The position numbers and the translations under genes are program-made. From the NCBI RefSeq assembly GCF_900602065.1, contig NZ_UWFN01000116.1, positions 62,001-126,000 of the forward strand: a stretch of 64,000 bases of DNA, read 5' to 3'. Below are positions 26,521 to 36,350 of the stretch, piece after piece. The DNA is from Pseudomonas viridiflava (GTDB taxonomy: Bacteria; Pseudomonadota; Gammaproteobacteria; Pseudomonadales; Pseudomonadaceae). Position 1 is the stretch's first letter. Every line of letters starts with the position of its first letter. Below the pieces are notes generated by a model, which ran no database searches, was not told where the DNA came from, and saw only the letters and a list, made by a program, of their open reading frames with translations.

Positions 26521-27135
26521 TACTTGGGTTTTCCGGGTTACAGCCGCAGGGTATGGCGCAGGGTCTCTTGAGGCACCCTTGCGTAGACGCTATTGGACGT
26601 TTAACGAGAGAGGCAGCAAGTTCGCCCTATCCCGGTGATTCAAACCCGGATGTGCTGGTTGCTCGCAAAAGCGCGAGTGTATACGCAGGTCATTTAGCTG
26701 TGTAGTGCTCGACGCCTTTGCAGTGAGTTATCGCAAGGGCCGCCATCGCGGCCTCGCGTTGCTCGTGCGCTCCTGCACAAACCGATGTTTGACACGAGAC
26801 AGTGCGGTGTAGGGACACGGTGCACGCCTATAGGGAGTTCATTTAGCGTAAATAATTTTGCCCGATTCTGACCGTGTTCACAGGTCCGCGCGCTTGGGCT
26901 TTATTTACTGACTCTGGAACATTCCAATCGTGATAACTTCCCTGCCAGGCTGGCTTTAAGGCATCAATTGTCCTTTTCAAGCATCGCTGAACCTGCCGGT
27001 TATCTGCAACTCGTCGTTTTTTATAAAAAAATGAATTTTTTCGGGTTTGTTTTGTTCAGATATCGGGGAGCAACAAAATGGATCCACGTTGCTGTGCTTC
27101 CCGATTTTTAATGTATGAGGCTGAGGAAAGGAAAA
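26521..27135. other. Long gene-free interval
   Basis: About 615 bp with no protein-like frame. It contains a decayed REP-like patch around 26729-26777 (CATCGCGGCCTCGCG) and an AT-rich segment at 27015-27060 just before the response-regulator gene. It probably carries that gene's promoter; a small RNA cannot be excluded. Confidence 0.5.
26729..26777. repeat. Decayed REP-like patch
   Basis: CCATCGCGGCCTCGCG and GCTCGTGCGCTCCTGC resemble a Pseudomonas extragenic repeat but the inverted partner is incomplete. Confidence 0.3.
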
Positions 27136-27573
27136 ATGACTCAATCACCGCAGTATGAAGAGTCCTCACAAGACCAGGATCTGATCTTGATCGTCGAAGA
27201 CGAACCGATGATCCGGGACTTTGTGCAAGAGATTCTGGAGTTTGAGGGCGGCTTCAGGACTGAGTCTGTGGAAAATGCCGATCAAGCGGTTGAGTACCTC
27301 GAAAAGCATGCCGGTGATGTTTCGCTACTGCTGACCGACGTGCGTATGCCTGGCAGCATGGATGGCATCGCGCTGGCTAACCTGGTTGCCACCAAATGGG
27401 GTATTCCCATTGTGGTTATGTCTGGCCATGGAACACCGGGTAGTGATCAGCTTCCTGCCGATATCCTGTTTATCGCCAAGCCCTGGACTATCTCCCAGTT
27501 GCTTGATGGCGTTAACAACACCCTCAGTGCCAGCAAAACACCGTTAAGCGTATCCGCGACCGAGACGCGTTAA
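27136..27573 (+). CDS. Single-domain response regulator
   Basis: A 145-residue protein consisting almost only of a CheY-like receiver domain. The acidic pair is in LIVEDEPMIRDF, the phospho-acceptor Asp in LLLTDVRMPG, the Thr/Ser-position segment in VVMSGHG and the conserved Lys in FIAKPW. No output domain follows. Such proteins relay phosphate or act by protein contact; the partner histidine kinase is not in the window. AGGAAAGGA ends 5 bp before the ATG. A 600-bp leader with an AT-rich patch precedes it. Confidence 0.9.
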   Translation: MTQSPQYEESSQDQDLILIVEDEPMIRDFVQEILEFEGGFRTESVENADQAVEYLEKHAGDVSLLLTDVRMPGSMDGIALANLVATKWGIPIVVMSGHGTPGSDQLPADILFIAKPWTISQLLDGVNNTLSASKTPLSVSATETR

Positions 27574-27730
27574 GCGTCACTACGACTCCTGAATTGCCTT
27601 TTTGATTTCAACTCATCAAGGCTTCTGCGCTACACAGCGATGACAACAGACCGTGCGGTCGGCGTCAGTCGGCAGCAGGGGTCGGTATCCACAGTCGGCT
27701 GGTCGGTCATTCAAGCGCTGGATTCCAGAG

Positions 27731-27777
27731 CTATCTATCCCGGGACTATCTTTCGGGGCTATCTTTCGGGGCTATCT
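27731..27777. repeat. Short tandem repeat abutting the dnaE2 stop codon
   Basis: CTATC-led units begin at 27731, 27746, 27759 and 27772 (spacing 15, 13, 13). Two central copies of CTATCTTTCGGGG are identical. The last unit includes the dnaE2 stop codon at 27772-27774. Confidence 0.7.
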
Positions 27778-30700
27778 AAAGTCCCGGCTGCGGACATCCA
27801 GGCCGGTCAGCAAAGGCGTCAGATCATAGAGCCGTTGTGCAATCAGATGGCGTACGCCACTTTGTGATTCCAGACGGCCAAATACCTGTAGCAGCTGCGA
27901 ACTCACCAACACTTTGCGTTGCCGCTCGGCAAGGTCACGCCAGACCACCACGTTAACCATTCCAAACTCGTCCTCAAGTGTCACAAAGGTCACGCCGCTG
28001 GCCGTTCCTGGACGTTGGCGACCGACCACTAACCCCGCGACGCTCAGAGTCCGGCCATGTTCAAGGTCGAGCAGGTCTTTTGAGCTGCGAAAACGTTTTG
28101 CAGCCAGTTGACGGCGCAGCATGGCGAGTGGATGCGGGCCCAGCGTGGTGCCGGTCATGGCGTAATCGGCCATCAAGTCTTGCGCAACAGTGGGCAACGG
28201 CAGAGAAACCTGTGTTTCTTCACTGCGCTGCTCGGGACCAAACAAGGGCCGTTGCACTTCAACCCCAGCCACTTCCCAGCGCGCCCGATGACGATGCCCG
28301 ATCAAACCGCGCAGCGCACCTGAATCAGCCAGTTGCTCCAGCACCCTGCCATCAAGCCCGGCACGCTGACTCAAATCGGTGGCATCGCGCAATGCGCCCC
28401 GCTCCCTGGCCATTTCGATACGCCGGCCATCGCCCTCCCGAAAGCCCTTGATCATGCGTAACCCCATGCGCAAGGCCAGCGAGCGATTGCGATCGGTGTG
28501 TTCGACAGGCTCAAGCGAACAGTCCCAGTCGCTATAGCGCACATCTACCGGGCGTATTTCGATGTGGTGGCGACGGGCGTCCTGCAGGATTTGATCCGGG
28601 CTGTAGAAGCCCATTGGCCAACTGTTGATCAACGCACAGGCAAAGGCTGCGGGTTCATGGCACTTCAGCCAGCAACTGGCATACGTCAGCAAGGCAAAAC
28701 TGGCGGCATGTGACTCCGGAAATCCGTAGCTGCCAAAGCCCTTGATCTGCTCGAAGATGCGTTGAATGAACGCTGGCTCGTAACCATTGGCTTTCATGCG
28801 CTCGGCAAGGCGAACGCGATGCGGCTCCAACCCGCCATGACGCTTCCAGGCCGCCATGGAACGACGCAGTTCATCCGCCTCACCGGGCGTGTAATCAGCG
28901 GCAATGATCGCCACTTCCATGACCTGCTCCTGAAACAACGGCACGCCCAGGGTTCGCTTGAATACTTTCTCCAGTCTGGGCGGATAGGTCACTGCCTCCT
29001 CTTTATTGCGCCGGCGCAGATAAGGATGAACCATGTCGCCCTGAATAGGCCCCGGCCGGACAATGGCCACCTCGATCACCAGATCGTAAAACTTCTTGGG
29101 TTTCATGCGCGGCAGCATGGCCATTTGCGCCCGGGACTCAATCTGGAACACACCCACGGTGTCGGCACGGCCGATCATCTCGTAGGTGAGCGGGTCATCT
29201 TCCGGCAGCTTGGCGAGCGTCCATTCATCACCCCGGTAGCGACGCACCAGATCAAAGGTTCTACGCAACGCGCTGAGCATGCCCAGGGCGAGAATATCGA
29301 CCTTGAGCAAACCGACGGCATCCAGATCGTCCTTGTCCCACTGAATGATGGTCCTGTCAGCCATGGCAGCGTTTTCCACGGGCACCAGGGTGTTGAGCGG
29401 GTGCTCGGAAATCACAAAGCCGCCGGGGTGTTGTGACAAATGCCGGGGGAAACCAATCAACTCGCGGGTCAGGGTCAGCACACGATGGAGTATGGGCGTT
29501 TGCGGGTCGAATCCACTTTCACGCAGACGCTCCACCGTGGGTAATTCATCACTCCAACTGCTGAAGCAATCCGCCAGGGCGTTGATCTGGTCGGGCGGCA
29601 GGCCCAGCACTCTGGCGATATCACGTACAGCCCCCGTGCCGTGATAAGTGCTGGCCACCGCCGTCAGCGCCGCCCTGCCCCGGCCATAGCGCTGAAACAC
29701 GTACTGCAAGACTTCCTCGCGGCGCTCGTGTTCGAAGTCCACGTCGATATCGGGCGGCTCGTTCCGCTCTTTGGAGATGAAACGTTCGAACAGCAGATTA
29801 CTTCTTTCCGGGTTCAGCTCAGTAATGCCAAGCGCAAAGCAGACCACCGAGTTAGCCGCAGAGCCACGGCCCTGACAAAGGATGTCCCGCCCGCGAGCGA
29901 ACTGGACAATGTCGTGAACCGTCAGAAAATAACTGTCGAATTTCATTTCACTGATCAGGCCCAGCTCTTTTTCTATCTGCGCCCTTGTCTCTTGCGTAGG
30001 CCCACATGGCCAACGCTTGCGCGCCCCCTCCTCGGTTTTCTCCCGCAACCATGAAGTGGACGTGTGCCCGGATGGCACCAGTTCATGGGGGTACTCGTAC
30101 CGTAACTGGCTCAGATCGAAGCAGCAGCGCCGGGCAATAAGTACAGTTTCAGCCAGCAGCGTTTCAGGGTAGAGCGCAGCCAAAGCACTGGGTGAGCGCA
30201 AATGGCGTTCGCCATTGGGGAACAAGTGATGGCCTGCTTCGGCTACCGTAGTGTGATGGCGGATAGCAGTCATGGTGTCCTGCAAAGCCCGCCGACCTCG
30301 GGCATGCATGTGGACATCACCGCTAGCCACGGCTGGAATGTTCAGGGTTTGCGCAAGACCCCGTAGTTTCTCCAGACGATGCTGGTCATCAGGTCCGCGA
30401 TGCAACTCGACGGCCAGCCACAACACATCAGCAAACTGGCTGGCCAACCAGCGCCCGTGCTCAAGCAGGTCACTGTCCGGGAGCTCGATGTCGGGCACCC
30501 ACAAGGCCAGCAGTCCTGGCATGGGATGGCTGAAGTCTTCGCGAAACAGTTGATACTGACCTTTTTTAGCTCTGCGCCGGGCGACGGTTATCAACTGGCA
30601 GAGCGCTTGATAGCCCTGCAGATTCTCCACCAGCAAAACCACCTTGGGCCCATCGTCGATCTGCATTTCGCTGCCCACGATCAGTGGCAGGCCGGTTTCT

Positions 30701-30870
30701 TTCGAGGCCTGCCAGGCGCGAACGATCCCTGCCAGCGTGCATTCGTCGGTGATCGCCAGCGCGGCATAGTCGTGGGCTTTAGCCCGTTCAAAGAGTTCAA
30801 GGGCGCTGGATGCTCCCCGCTGAAAACTGAAGTTCGTCAGGCAGTGCAGTTCGGCATATTGATCTTTCAT
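27772..30870 (-). CDS. dnaE2: Error-prone DNA polymerase ImuC/DnaE2
   Basis: A 1032-residue C-family polymerase, shorter than replicative DnaE. It has an N-terminal PHP domain ([17 protein letters not shown]), the polymerase palm with [16 protein letters not shown] (catalytic Asp pair), a helix-hairpin-helix region, and a C-terminal OB fold ([18 protein letters not shown]). With ImuA and ImuB it forms the translesion mutasome that bypasses damage under SOS. The start overlaps the imuB stop as ATGA. The stop codon falls in a 13-bp tandem repeat. Regulation is through the lexA2 promoter at the head of the operon. Confidence 0.96.
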   Translation of the reverse strand: MKDQYAELHCLTNFSFQRGASSALELFERAKAHDYAALAITDECTLAGIVRAWQASKETGLPLIVGSEMQIDDGPKVVLLVENLQGYQALCQLITVARRRAKKGQYQLFREDFSHPMPGLLALWVPDIELPDSDLLEHGRWLASQFADVLWLAVELHRGPDDQHRLEKLRGLAQTLNIPAVASGDVHMHARGRRALQDTMTAIRHHTTVAEAGHHLFPNGERHLRSPSALAALYPETLLAETVLIARRCCFDLSQLRYEYPHELVPSGHTSTSWLREKTEEGARKRWPCGPTQETRAQIEKELGLISEMKFDSYFLTVHDIVQFARGRDILCQGRGSAANSVVCFALGITELNPERSNLLFERFISKERNEPPDIDVDFEHERREEVLQYVFQRYGRGRAALTAVASTYHGTGAVRDIARVLGLPPDQINALADCFSSWSDELPTVERLRESGFDPQTPILHRVLTLTRELIGFPRHLSQHPGGFVISEHPLNTLVPVENAAMADRTIIQWDKDDLDAVGLLKVDILALGMLSALRRTFDLVRRYRGDEWTLAKLPEDDPLTYEMIGRADTVGVFQIESRAQMAMLPRMKPKKFYDLVIEVAIVRPGPIQGDMVHPYLRRRNKEEAVTYPPRLEKVFKRTLGVPLFQEQVMEVAIIAADYTPGEADELRRSMAAWKRHGGLEPHRVRLAERMKANGYEPAFIQRIFEQIKGFGSYGFPESHAASFALLTYASCWLKCHEPAAFACALINSWPMGFYSPDQILQDARRHHIEIRPVDVRYSDWDCSLEPVEHTDRNRSLALRMGLRMIKGFREGDGRRIEMARERGALRDATDLSQRAGLDGRVLEQLADSGALRGLIGHRHRARWEVAGVEVQRPLFGPEQRSEETQVSLPLPTVAQDLMADYAMTGTTLGPHPLAMLRRQLAAKRFRSSKDLLDLEHGRTLSVAGLVVGRQRPGTASGVTFVTLEDEFGMVNVVVWRDLAERQRKVLVSSQLLQVFGRLESQSGVRHLIAQRLYDLTPLLTGLDVRSRDFR

Positions 30871-32282
30871 GCAAACCAGCCATGCAATAACAGATCACCC
30901 TGCTCGCCAACAGGTCGATACGCCCAGCCACGCTGACCGGTCCGGGTCTCGACCAGATAATAGTCACGACGCACATCGCCACCGTCCCACCAGCCGGATT
31001 CAATACGCTCGGGCCCGGCAAGAATCCGCGTCCCGACACCCTGCAAAGGCTGTGGCTCAGGCAATAACCAGCCAGGCCTGGGGACTGTCGGTGCACGAGG
31101 CCTGGCCTTGATTACAGGATTGCGCTGCCAGGCGCATTCAGGACGATGATCGGCGTGCATCTGCACTGCATTGACCGAATCGTCGCCCAGACGCGCGCGC
31201 AAGCGTTCGCGCAGTTGCTCCCAAGGCAATGCCTGTTGTGGACGCTCGTCAAACAACTCTCGAAATACCGGAACAAAAGCGGGCAAGTCGCGCGCCAGCA
31301 AACGCACAGCGCGTACCGGTGATGTCACCTGTATCTGTTCAAGCCTGCCTCTGGCCAGTTCAAACAGCATGCCCGCTTCGCGTTCGGCACTGAGCAAGCC
31401 AATGGGCACGAGGCTGTCGGGTCCTTCGTTATGTTCCAGATACAGGCCAAAGCGCTGCACGCCGCTGTCGCGTCCAGCCAGGAATGCAGCCAGATCGGCG
31501 ATCAGTCGCTTGAGGGGGAACAGCAACGCCTGATGTGACTCGACATCGAAGTTCAACTCGATACGCACATCGAAGTAGTCCGGTGGTGCGTAACACTCCA
31601 GCGCAACCGGACGCTCGCCCAGCAGGTTATCCAGATGCTGCAACACCTGCGCGGGAAAGCGTCGCGCCAGAGTGTCGCGTGGCAAGCTCAGGACCTGACG
31701 CAGGTTGCGCAAGCCCATACGGGAAAGTGCCAGGGCAACCTCACGACTCAGCCCCACCCTGTCCACCGGCATGTGCTCCAGTCTCTGGCGCAACTCGTGG
31801 GGACAGGTGACGGCAAGTCCATCATGGGCGTTTGCCAGCATACGCGCAGCCACAGGGTTGGGCGCAACGACAATGCGATGGTTGAAGCCTAACGCACTCA
31901 ACTCCTGACGCAGGCGCGCTTCGAATACAGGCCATGGCCCGAACAGGCCGAGGCTGGACTCGACTTCCATGAGCAAAACCCGTGGGTACCTGAGGCTGAC
32001 TTGCGAGCTGAAGCGATACGCCCAGGCAGCCAGCAATCGGTGCAGGCGCTCGGTCTCGGCAGGGTCATATTCGACCGTGGCAAAGTCCCTGACCAACACC
32101 TGCGCGCTGGTCAGAGATTGGCCAGCCCGTAACCCCAGAGCTCGGGCCGCCGGGTTAACGGCTTGCAAGATACGTCGTTGCGCGGTGCCGCTCAGCAACG
32201 CGAGCGGCTCATCAGGTTCGGCACGACGGCGCATGACGCCGTCCAGTGCCATTTGTGGCAACAGGACACAGGCCCACAGCAT
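30867..32282 (-). CDS. imuB: Y-family polymerase-like protein ImuB
   Basis: A 471-residue DinB/UmuC-like protein. The N-terminus [19 protein letters not shown] lacks the Y-family catalytic carboxylates, as expected for ImuB, which does not polymerise but tethers the mutasome to the beta clamp. The palm/finger region includes [14 protein letters not shown], followed by a little-finger-like region. The ATG at 32282 has a GAGG overlapping the imuA stop 7 bp upstream; a longer frame to 32339 lies inside imuA and is rejected. It ends in an ATGA overlap with dnaE2. Confidence 0.94.
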   Translation of the reverse strand: MLWACVLLPQMALDGVMRRRAEPDEPLALLSGTAQRRILQAVNPAARALGLRAGQSLTSAQVLVRDFATVEYDPAETERLHRLLAAWAYRFSSQVSLRYPRVLLMEVESSLGLFGPWPVFEARLRQELSALGFNHRIVVAPNPVAARMLANAHDGLAVTCPHELRQRLEHMPVDRVGLSREVALALSRMGLRNLRQVLSLPRDTLARRFPAQVLQHLDNLLGERPVALECYAPPDYFDVRIELNFDVESHQALLFPLKRLIADLAAFLAGRDSGVQRFGLYLEHNEGPDSLVPIGLLSAEREAGMLFELARGRLEQIQVTSPVRAVRLLARDLPAFVPVFRELFDERPQQALPWEQLRERLRARLGDDSVNAVQMHADHRPECAWQRNPVIKARPRAPTVPRPGWLLPEPQPLQGVGTRILAGPERIESGWWDGGDVRRDYYLVETRTGQRGWAYRPVGEQGDLLLHGWFA

Positions 32283-32289
32283 AGGAACC

Positions 32290-32910
32290 TCAGGCGTCAG
32301 TTGAAAAAGGGATAGGGGAAACAGGGGCCAGGCCACCACGGCATTTCAGTACCCGTAATTGCTCGGGTCTGGTATCGATTGCAATGCGTAACGCTGCGGG
32401 CGATGGATTGTGCATGGCAGTAATGGGGCGGCAGGCGAAAGCCAGGGTCTGCCCCGTTTCAGCGGCCACCTGCAAGCGACGCAATGCCCGATCATCTGCC
32501 TGGCGTGGCCAGCACAGCACGGCGCCGCAACTCCCGGAACGCAGGCATTGCTCGGCCGCCCACAATGCATCGCGTTCGCTGGCCTGAACCAGACTGACCT
32601 GACGCATGTCTACGCCCGCCGCCAGCCAGGCCTGCGGATATGGAATATAAGGAGGAGCCACCAGCACGACACGCTCACCGCTGTCGGTCAGCCTGGCCAG
32701 GGTCGGCCACAGCAGGCGCAGCTCGCCACTGCCATCGGCCGCCACGAGAATTTCGCTGAGTGCGGAGGCTGGCCAGCCACCCGCTGGCAATACCTTGTCC
32801 AGCGCAGAATGGCCAGTAGGCTGCAAGCCGACGGGCACTGTGGGCTGCCGGCCTTTCCAGACCCGGCGCTCGTCCAGCAGCGCATCGAGACTGACCACGG
32901 CGCCCATCAT
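32290..32910 (-). CDS. imuA: Mutasome accessory protein ImuA
   Basis: A 206-residue RecA/SulA-like protein. It contains VGLQPTGHSALDKVLPAGGWP, a RecA-like strand-loop with only a degenerate Walker A, and later LLWPTLARLTDSGERVVLVAPP. ImuA is required for damage-induced mutagenesis by ImuB and DnaE2. Its start overlaps the lexA2 stop by 4 bp (ATGA) and only 7 bp separate it from imuB, so the cassette is tightly coupled. Confidence 0.92.
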   Translation of the reverse strand: MMGAVVSLDALLDERRVWKGRQPTVPVGLQPTGHSALDKVLPAGGWPASALSEILVAADGSGELRLLWPTLARLTDSGERVVLVAPPYIPYPQAWLAAGVDMRQVSLVQASERDALWAAEQCLRSGSCGAVLCWPRQADDRALRRLQVAAETGQTLAFACRPITAMHNPSPAALRIAIDTRPEQLRVLKCRGGLAPVSPIPFSTDA

Positions 32911-33515
32911 GCACGCCTCACCAGACCACAGAACACACCTTCAATGGCGAAGTCCTGATCCGGTTCTACAACAATGGGGGCATACGCCGGATTGCGCGGC
33001 AGCAGAACAAAGGTATCGCTGCCCTTTTGTAGACGCTTGATGGTCACTTCGCCATCGAGTCGTGCCACCACGATTTGCCCGTCATGGGCATCGCTGCTGC
33101 GGTGCACGCCCACCAGATCACCATCGAGGATACCGTCCTCGATCATCGAGTCGCCCTGCACAAGCAGCAGGTAATCGGGTACGCGGGAGAAAGTACTGCG
33201 ATCCATCAGCAAGGTGTCGTGGTGGTCCACGTCCGGACCGATCGGCACGCCTGCGGCGACACGGCCCATGACCGGAATGGCCAGCATTTCGGGCCGGGGT
33301 GCTGCCTGAACCAGACGAATCCCCCGGGCCTGATTGGGCAGCACTTCGATCAGCCCGGCTTCGGTCAGGGCAATGATGTGCTTGCGGGCGACGCTACGCG
33401 AAGCAAAACCAAAGGCTTCGGAGATTTCGGCCAGGCTCGGGGATTGACCTTGCTGCGCGATACGATCACGGATGAAGGTCAGGATGGCGCTACGTTTGGG
33501 AGATAATGTGCTCAT
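32907..33515 (-). CDS. lexA2: LexA2 SOS repressor
   Basis: A ~202-residue LexA-family repressor. A winged HTH (LSPKRSAILTFIRDRI, then LAEISEAFGFASRSVARKHI) is followed by the autocleavage domain: the scissile Ala-Gly in GRVAAGVPIG, Ser in VQGDSMIEDG and Lys in VEVTIKRL-like VTIKRLQ. It represses the lexA2-imuA-imuB-dnaE2 operon until RecA-stimulated self-cleavage. ATG at 33515 aligns with other LexA N-termini; ATG at 33524 is an alternative three codons up. A LexA2-type box and the -10 element lie on or directly beside these starts, leaving no room for a ribosome binding site. Confidence 0.93.
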   Translation of the reverse strand: MSTLSPKRSAILTFIRDRIAQQGQSPSLAEISEAFGFASRSVARKHIIALTEAGLIEVLPNQARGIRLVQAAPRPEMLAIPVMGRVAAGVPIGPDVDHHDTLLMDRSTFSRVPDYLLLVQGDSMIEDGILDGDLVGVHRSSDAHDGQIVVARLDGEVTIKRLQKGSDTFVLLPRNPAYAPIVVEPDQDFAIEGVFCGLVRRA

Positions 33516-33533
33516 GGAGCACATTTGTACTCC
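33516..33533 (-). promoter_or_regulatory. LexA2 box over the lexA2 start
   Basis: Read on the minus strand, GGAGTACAAATGTGCTCC contains GTAC-N4-GTGC, the motif I recall for Pseudomonas putida LexA2. It overlaps the ATG at 33524 and directly abuts the ATG at 33515. A second palindrome (TGTGCTC-ATG-GAGCACA, 33507-33523) overlaps it. Confidence 0.8.
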
Positions 33534-33539
33534 ATTGTA
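33534..33539 (-). promoter_or_regulatory. Candidate -10 element of lexA2 promoter
   Basis: TACAAT on the minus strand, one mismatch to TATAAT, directly upstream of the LexA2 box. Transcription would start about 33525-33527, within 0-12 nt of the possible start codons. The matching -35 is poor. Confidence 0.5.
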
Positions 33540-33590
33540 TTATTTCTGGCTAGAGCATTTGGTCGCCGCGCCGCTCAGCGATCAAAGAAC

Positions 33591-34271
33591 TCAGGACGGG
33601 CAACCCTCGGCACCGTCGTTGAGGCCTTGCTTGTAGTTCTCGTATTCAAGCGTCGCCTTGCCATTGACCCACTTGAGGGTCAGTACCAGCACTGAATCGA
33701 AGTCATCGCCCGTCCAGTCATCAAGCAAAGTGATTTTCTTACCAGAGGCTTCTTCGGCAACCTTGTTGATCAGTTCCGGCAGGTAGCCGTGGGACCAGGC
33801 GGTATAAATAGTCGCGTCGTGGTATTTGTCTCGCATCAACTCATCAGCCAGCGCACCCGTGTCATTGGCGCCATAGTCAATATTGACCGGCAGGCCAAGC
33901 TTGATGGCGCTCGGCCCGACCGTCATCAACGGACGGAGGTAGCTGTAAGAGTGATCGCCCTCACCCTCCTCCACATGACGGCTTGGGTTGGCGGCAAAAA
34001 TGAAATTGGCTTTGCCAAATTGTCGCGGCAGTAACTCGGAGAGATCAATGGCGCGGTTCAGGCCCTGGCAGTTGAGCTGACCAAGCCCCATGGACGGTTT
34101 CTCCGCATGGCGCATGAACACTAATGTTTGAGTACCGTTCTTGGGTTCGGCATGTACACCTTTACCCAGGCTGAACAGTGCGATGGACGATGCAACCAAT
34201 GCCACGGGAACAACAAACCAGGCACAGCGCCGCTGCAGGCGGCTGAGGATAGGGAATCGGAAAATTTTCAT
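33591..34271 (-). CDS. Histidine phosphatase family protein (secreted or anchored)
   Basis: A 226-residue protein with an N-terminal hydrophobic signal/anchor (CAWFVVPVALVASSIALFSL) and a branch-2-like histidine phosphatase signature LVFMRHAEKPSMG (RH active site), followed by LNCQGLNRAIDLSELL and YTAWSHGYLPEL, where the second His lies. It may act on a phosphorylated substrate in the periplasm. The ATG at 34271 begins the signal; a longer frame to 34394 has no such feature. It is single, downstream of nothing obvious, and points the same way as lexA2 with ~75 bp between. Confidence 0.83.
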   Translation of the reverse strand: MKIFRFPILSRLQRRCAWFVVPVALVASSIALFSLGKGVHAEPKNGTQTLVFMRHAEKPSMGLGQLNCQGLNRAIDLSELLPRQFGKANFIFAANPSRHVEEGEGDHSYSYLRPLMTVGPSAIKLGLPVNIDYGANDTGALADELMRDKYHDATIYTAWSHGYLPELINKVAEEASGKKITLLDDWTGDDFDSVLVLTLKWVNGKATLEYENYKQGLNDGAEGCPS

Positions 34272-34557
34272 GAGTCTCTGATTTTGGCGTGCAGTAGTGA
34301 GGTGCGTAGCATGAAATGCTTCCCTGACTGGGTCAGCTACCCCGTACAACTTCCTTTTTCGAGCACTCCGAAGCGTGTCCCTGAAACGCCCCACAGCCTA
34401 ACGCGCATATATTTCGATCTTGTTGACGTGCCCATAGGAGTCAAAATTGACCTTAAGGTTGCACACGATCAGACCGAAAGTCGGAAAAATCAAAGACTAA
34501 GGTGTAATTGGATGTGTGTTTTCTCCTGAATAAAACACTTTGGCCTGCTCACGCCCA

Positions 34558-35676
34558 TTACTTGCGAAGGCCACAAAACACGGCACTGAGCGCGACTGCC
34601 AGGCCCGCCAGAGCATACACCCATACGGCAGAAGTAACAGGCAACAATAAGCCAGCCAACAAAGGCCCGATGCCTGCACCTATGTCTCGCCATACCGCAT
34701 TGGCGGCGAGCGCCTGCACACGCTCAGGACCAGGGTTGCGCTGGGCAACAAGCGTCGTCACCAATGGCAGTTGCACGGCACGCAGAACCAATACTCCTCC
34801 GGCGCCTAATATCAACCAGTGAGAGCCGAACGCGATCAGTGCAAGACACGTCAATACAGAGCAGACCACCAGCATGCGAACCGCGCCGAAATAGTCCGCT
34901 GCCCGCCCGCCCACAGGGCTCAGAACCATCTCAGAAACATAACGCAAGGCCAGTAGAACGCCGGCCACAATAACGCCATTTCCGCCCATCACCGTCTGCG
35001 CCTGTAACGCGAGACTGAAGATAAACAATCCGTCCAGCGCAACGCCTTCGATAAATGACCAGGTGGCGACACTGTCTGGAGCCTTGAAGCGGCGGCCCGT
35101 GGGGGCAGGCATGGCATGCGGGCTGTCAGGCAGGCGCCGTGCAAGCCACCAGCCGATCAGTGCAGCAACGGTCAGCAACATGAATATCACACGTGGGCCA
35201 AACTCAATGCTGACGAGCGCGCCCAGAGGCAATGCGATCATGGGGCCGATGGCTATAAAAGCCCTTGAACGACCCGAGCGATGTGCGGCACCTGCTGCTT
35301 CAGACGTAGCCAGCACTTGCGTTGAGAGGTTCATGGCCGCATAGGCCAATCCCCATCCCAGACGCAGAATCAATAGCCACCAGAAACCTGAAATGAAGGC
35401 ATTGCCCAACGCGCAGACCGCCGCCGTCGCTGCGGCAAGCATGACGGTAGGACGATCCCCATTACGTGCGTAATAGCGCACCACGTAGCTGTAACCGAAA
35501 ATTCGCACCAACCGATTTGCCGCCAGCAAGATACCCGCCTGTGTCAGGCTGATACCAAAAGCTTCAACGTGCATGGGTAACAATAGATACAGCAAGACAT
35601 CGCTGGGTAGACACAGCGCCAGAACTATTGCGGAACGCCGGGAAGCAACATCAGCAGTGCGCGGAGCCGAAGCCAT
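34558..35676 (-). CDS. MFS transporter
   Basis: A 372-residue permease with about 11-12 hydrophobic segments and MFS-type loops such as RIFGYSYVVRYYARNGDRP and GGRAADYFG between helices. No substrate signature is evident; small drug or metabolite efflux is most likely. The C-terminus is short (CGLRK). It is flanked by ~286- and ~375-bp gaps and has no partner gene, so it is probably monocistronic. Confidence 0.87.
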   Translation of the reverse strand: MASAPRTADVASRRSAIVLALCLPSDVLLYLLLPMHVEAFGISLTQAGILLAANRLVRIFGYSYVVRYYARNGDRPTVMLAAATAAVCALGNAFISGFWWLLILRLGWGLAYAAMNLSTQVLATSEAAGAAHRSGRSRAFIAIGPMIALPLGALVSIEFGPRVIFMLLTVAALIGWWLARRLPDSPHAMPAPTGRRFKAPDSVATWSFIEGVALDGLFIFSLALQAQTVMGGNGVIVAGVLLALRYVSEMVLSPVGGRAADYFGAVRMLVVCSVLTCLALIAFGSHWLILGAGGVLVLRAVQLPLVTTLVAQRNPGPERVQALAANAVWRDIGAGIGPLLAGLLLPVTSAVWVYALAGLAVALSAVFCGLRK

Positions 35677-36051
35677 ATCCAGAAAAATCCGGTTACAAAG
35701 CGGACCCGAAGCATGCCGCGTCAGGGTTGGTCATGACAAGCCTGTGACGGGGAAATAGCCTTTTCGACGTTGCGGCGCGATCGAAAGAGCCTTTAGGAAT
35801 AACGGGTATGACTCACATCAACAAATCGAAATATTTTCCATTTACGGTAAAAAAATCTCGGCTGATGTGCTGTGGGAGTGCTACTTTTGGTCTTCGTAAG
35901 GACTGTTCAGAAATACTGCAGGAAGGCGCCTCGGCTGACGTAGGAATCTACTGATTTCATACCAAGGCCTCTCAGCTTTTGCTGCCGTCTCGACAGCTCC
36001 CTTGCCTCCCATTTGAGCTATGGAAGTGCTCGTTTGAAAGAGGTGGGTCTC
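35677..36051. other. Gene-free interval between MFS and DUF1652 genes
   Basis: About 375 bp between divergent genes. It is AT-rich around 35815-35860 and probably contains both promoters. No repeat or recognisable RNA was seen. Confidence 0.5.
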
Positions 36052-36306
36052 ATGAATAAAGTCACGTTCCCCAATGCTTGTCAGCTAATGCGCTGGTATT
36101 TCCATCCGGTAGGCTTTGAAGCCACCATGGACGCTCCCAGCAGCATGGTGGCCCGTCTGTTTGATCGGGCCAGTGGCGAGACGGTCATCGCCGTTGCCGG
36201 TCTGCGTTGCGCAACCGTCATGAATGCGACAGAGGTGGAACTGATCATCGAGGCCATTGAGGCGGAGCTTGAATCGTTCGTGCCTCTGCGGGCTGTAGGG
36301 CTCTGA
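36052..36306 (+). CDS. DUF1652 domain protein
   Basis: An 84-residue protein, NKVTFPNACQLMRWYFHPVG, then EATMDAPSSMVARLFDRASGE and the helical end VELIIEAIEAELES. This pattern is DUF1652, a small family almost confined to Pseudomonas, of unknown function. The ATG at 36052 is preceded by AGAGGTGGG. It is convergent with the UvrD-like helicase gene, ~45 bp apart. Confidence 0.82.
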   Translation: MNKVTFPNACQLMRWYFHPVGFEATMDAPSSMVARLFDRASGETVIAVAGLRCATVMNATEVELIIEAIEAELESFVPLRAVGL

Positions 36307-36350
36307 AGAGACAATCTCCTGCACGATCGATAGAATCCCCCACATCAGCG

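Noticed and set aside
27731..27777. CRISPR-like repeats
   Set aside because: Units are 13-15 bp with no spacers.
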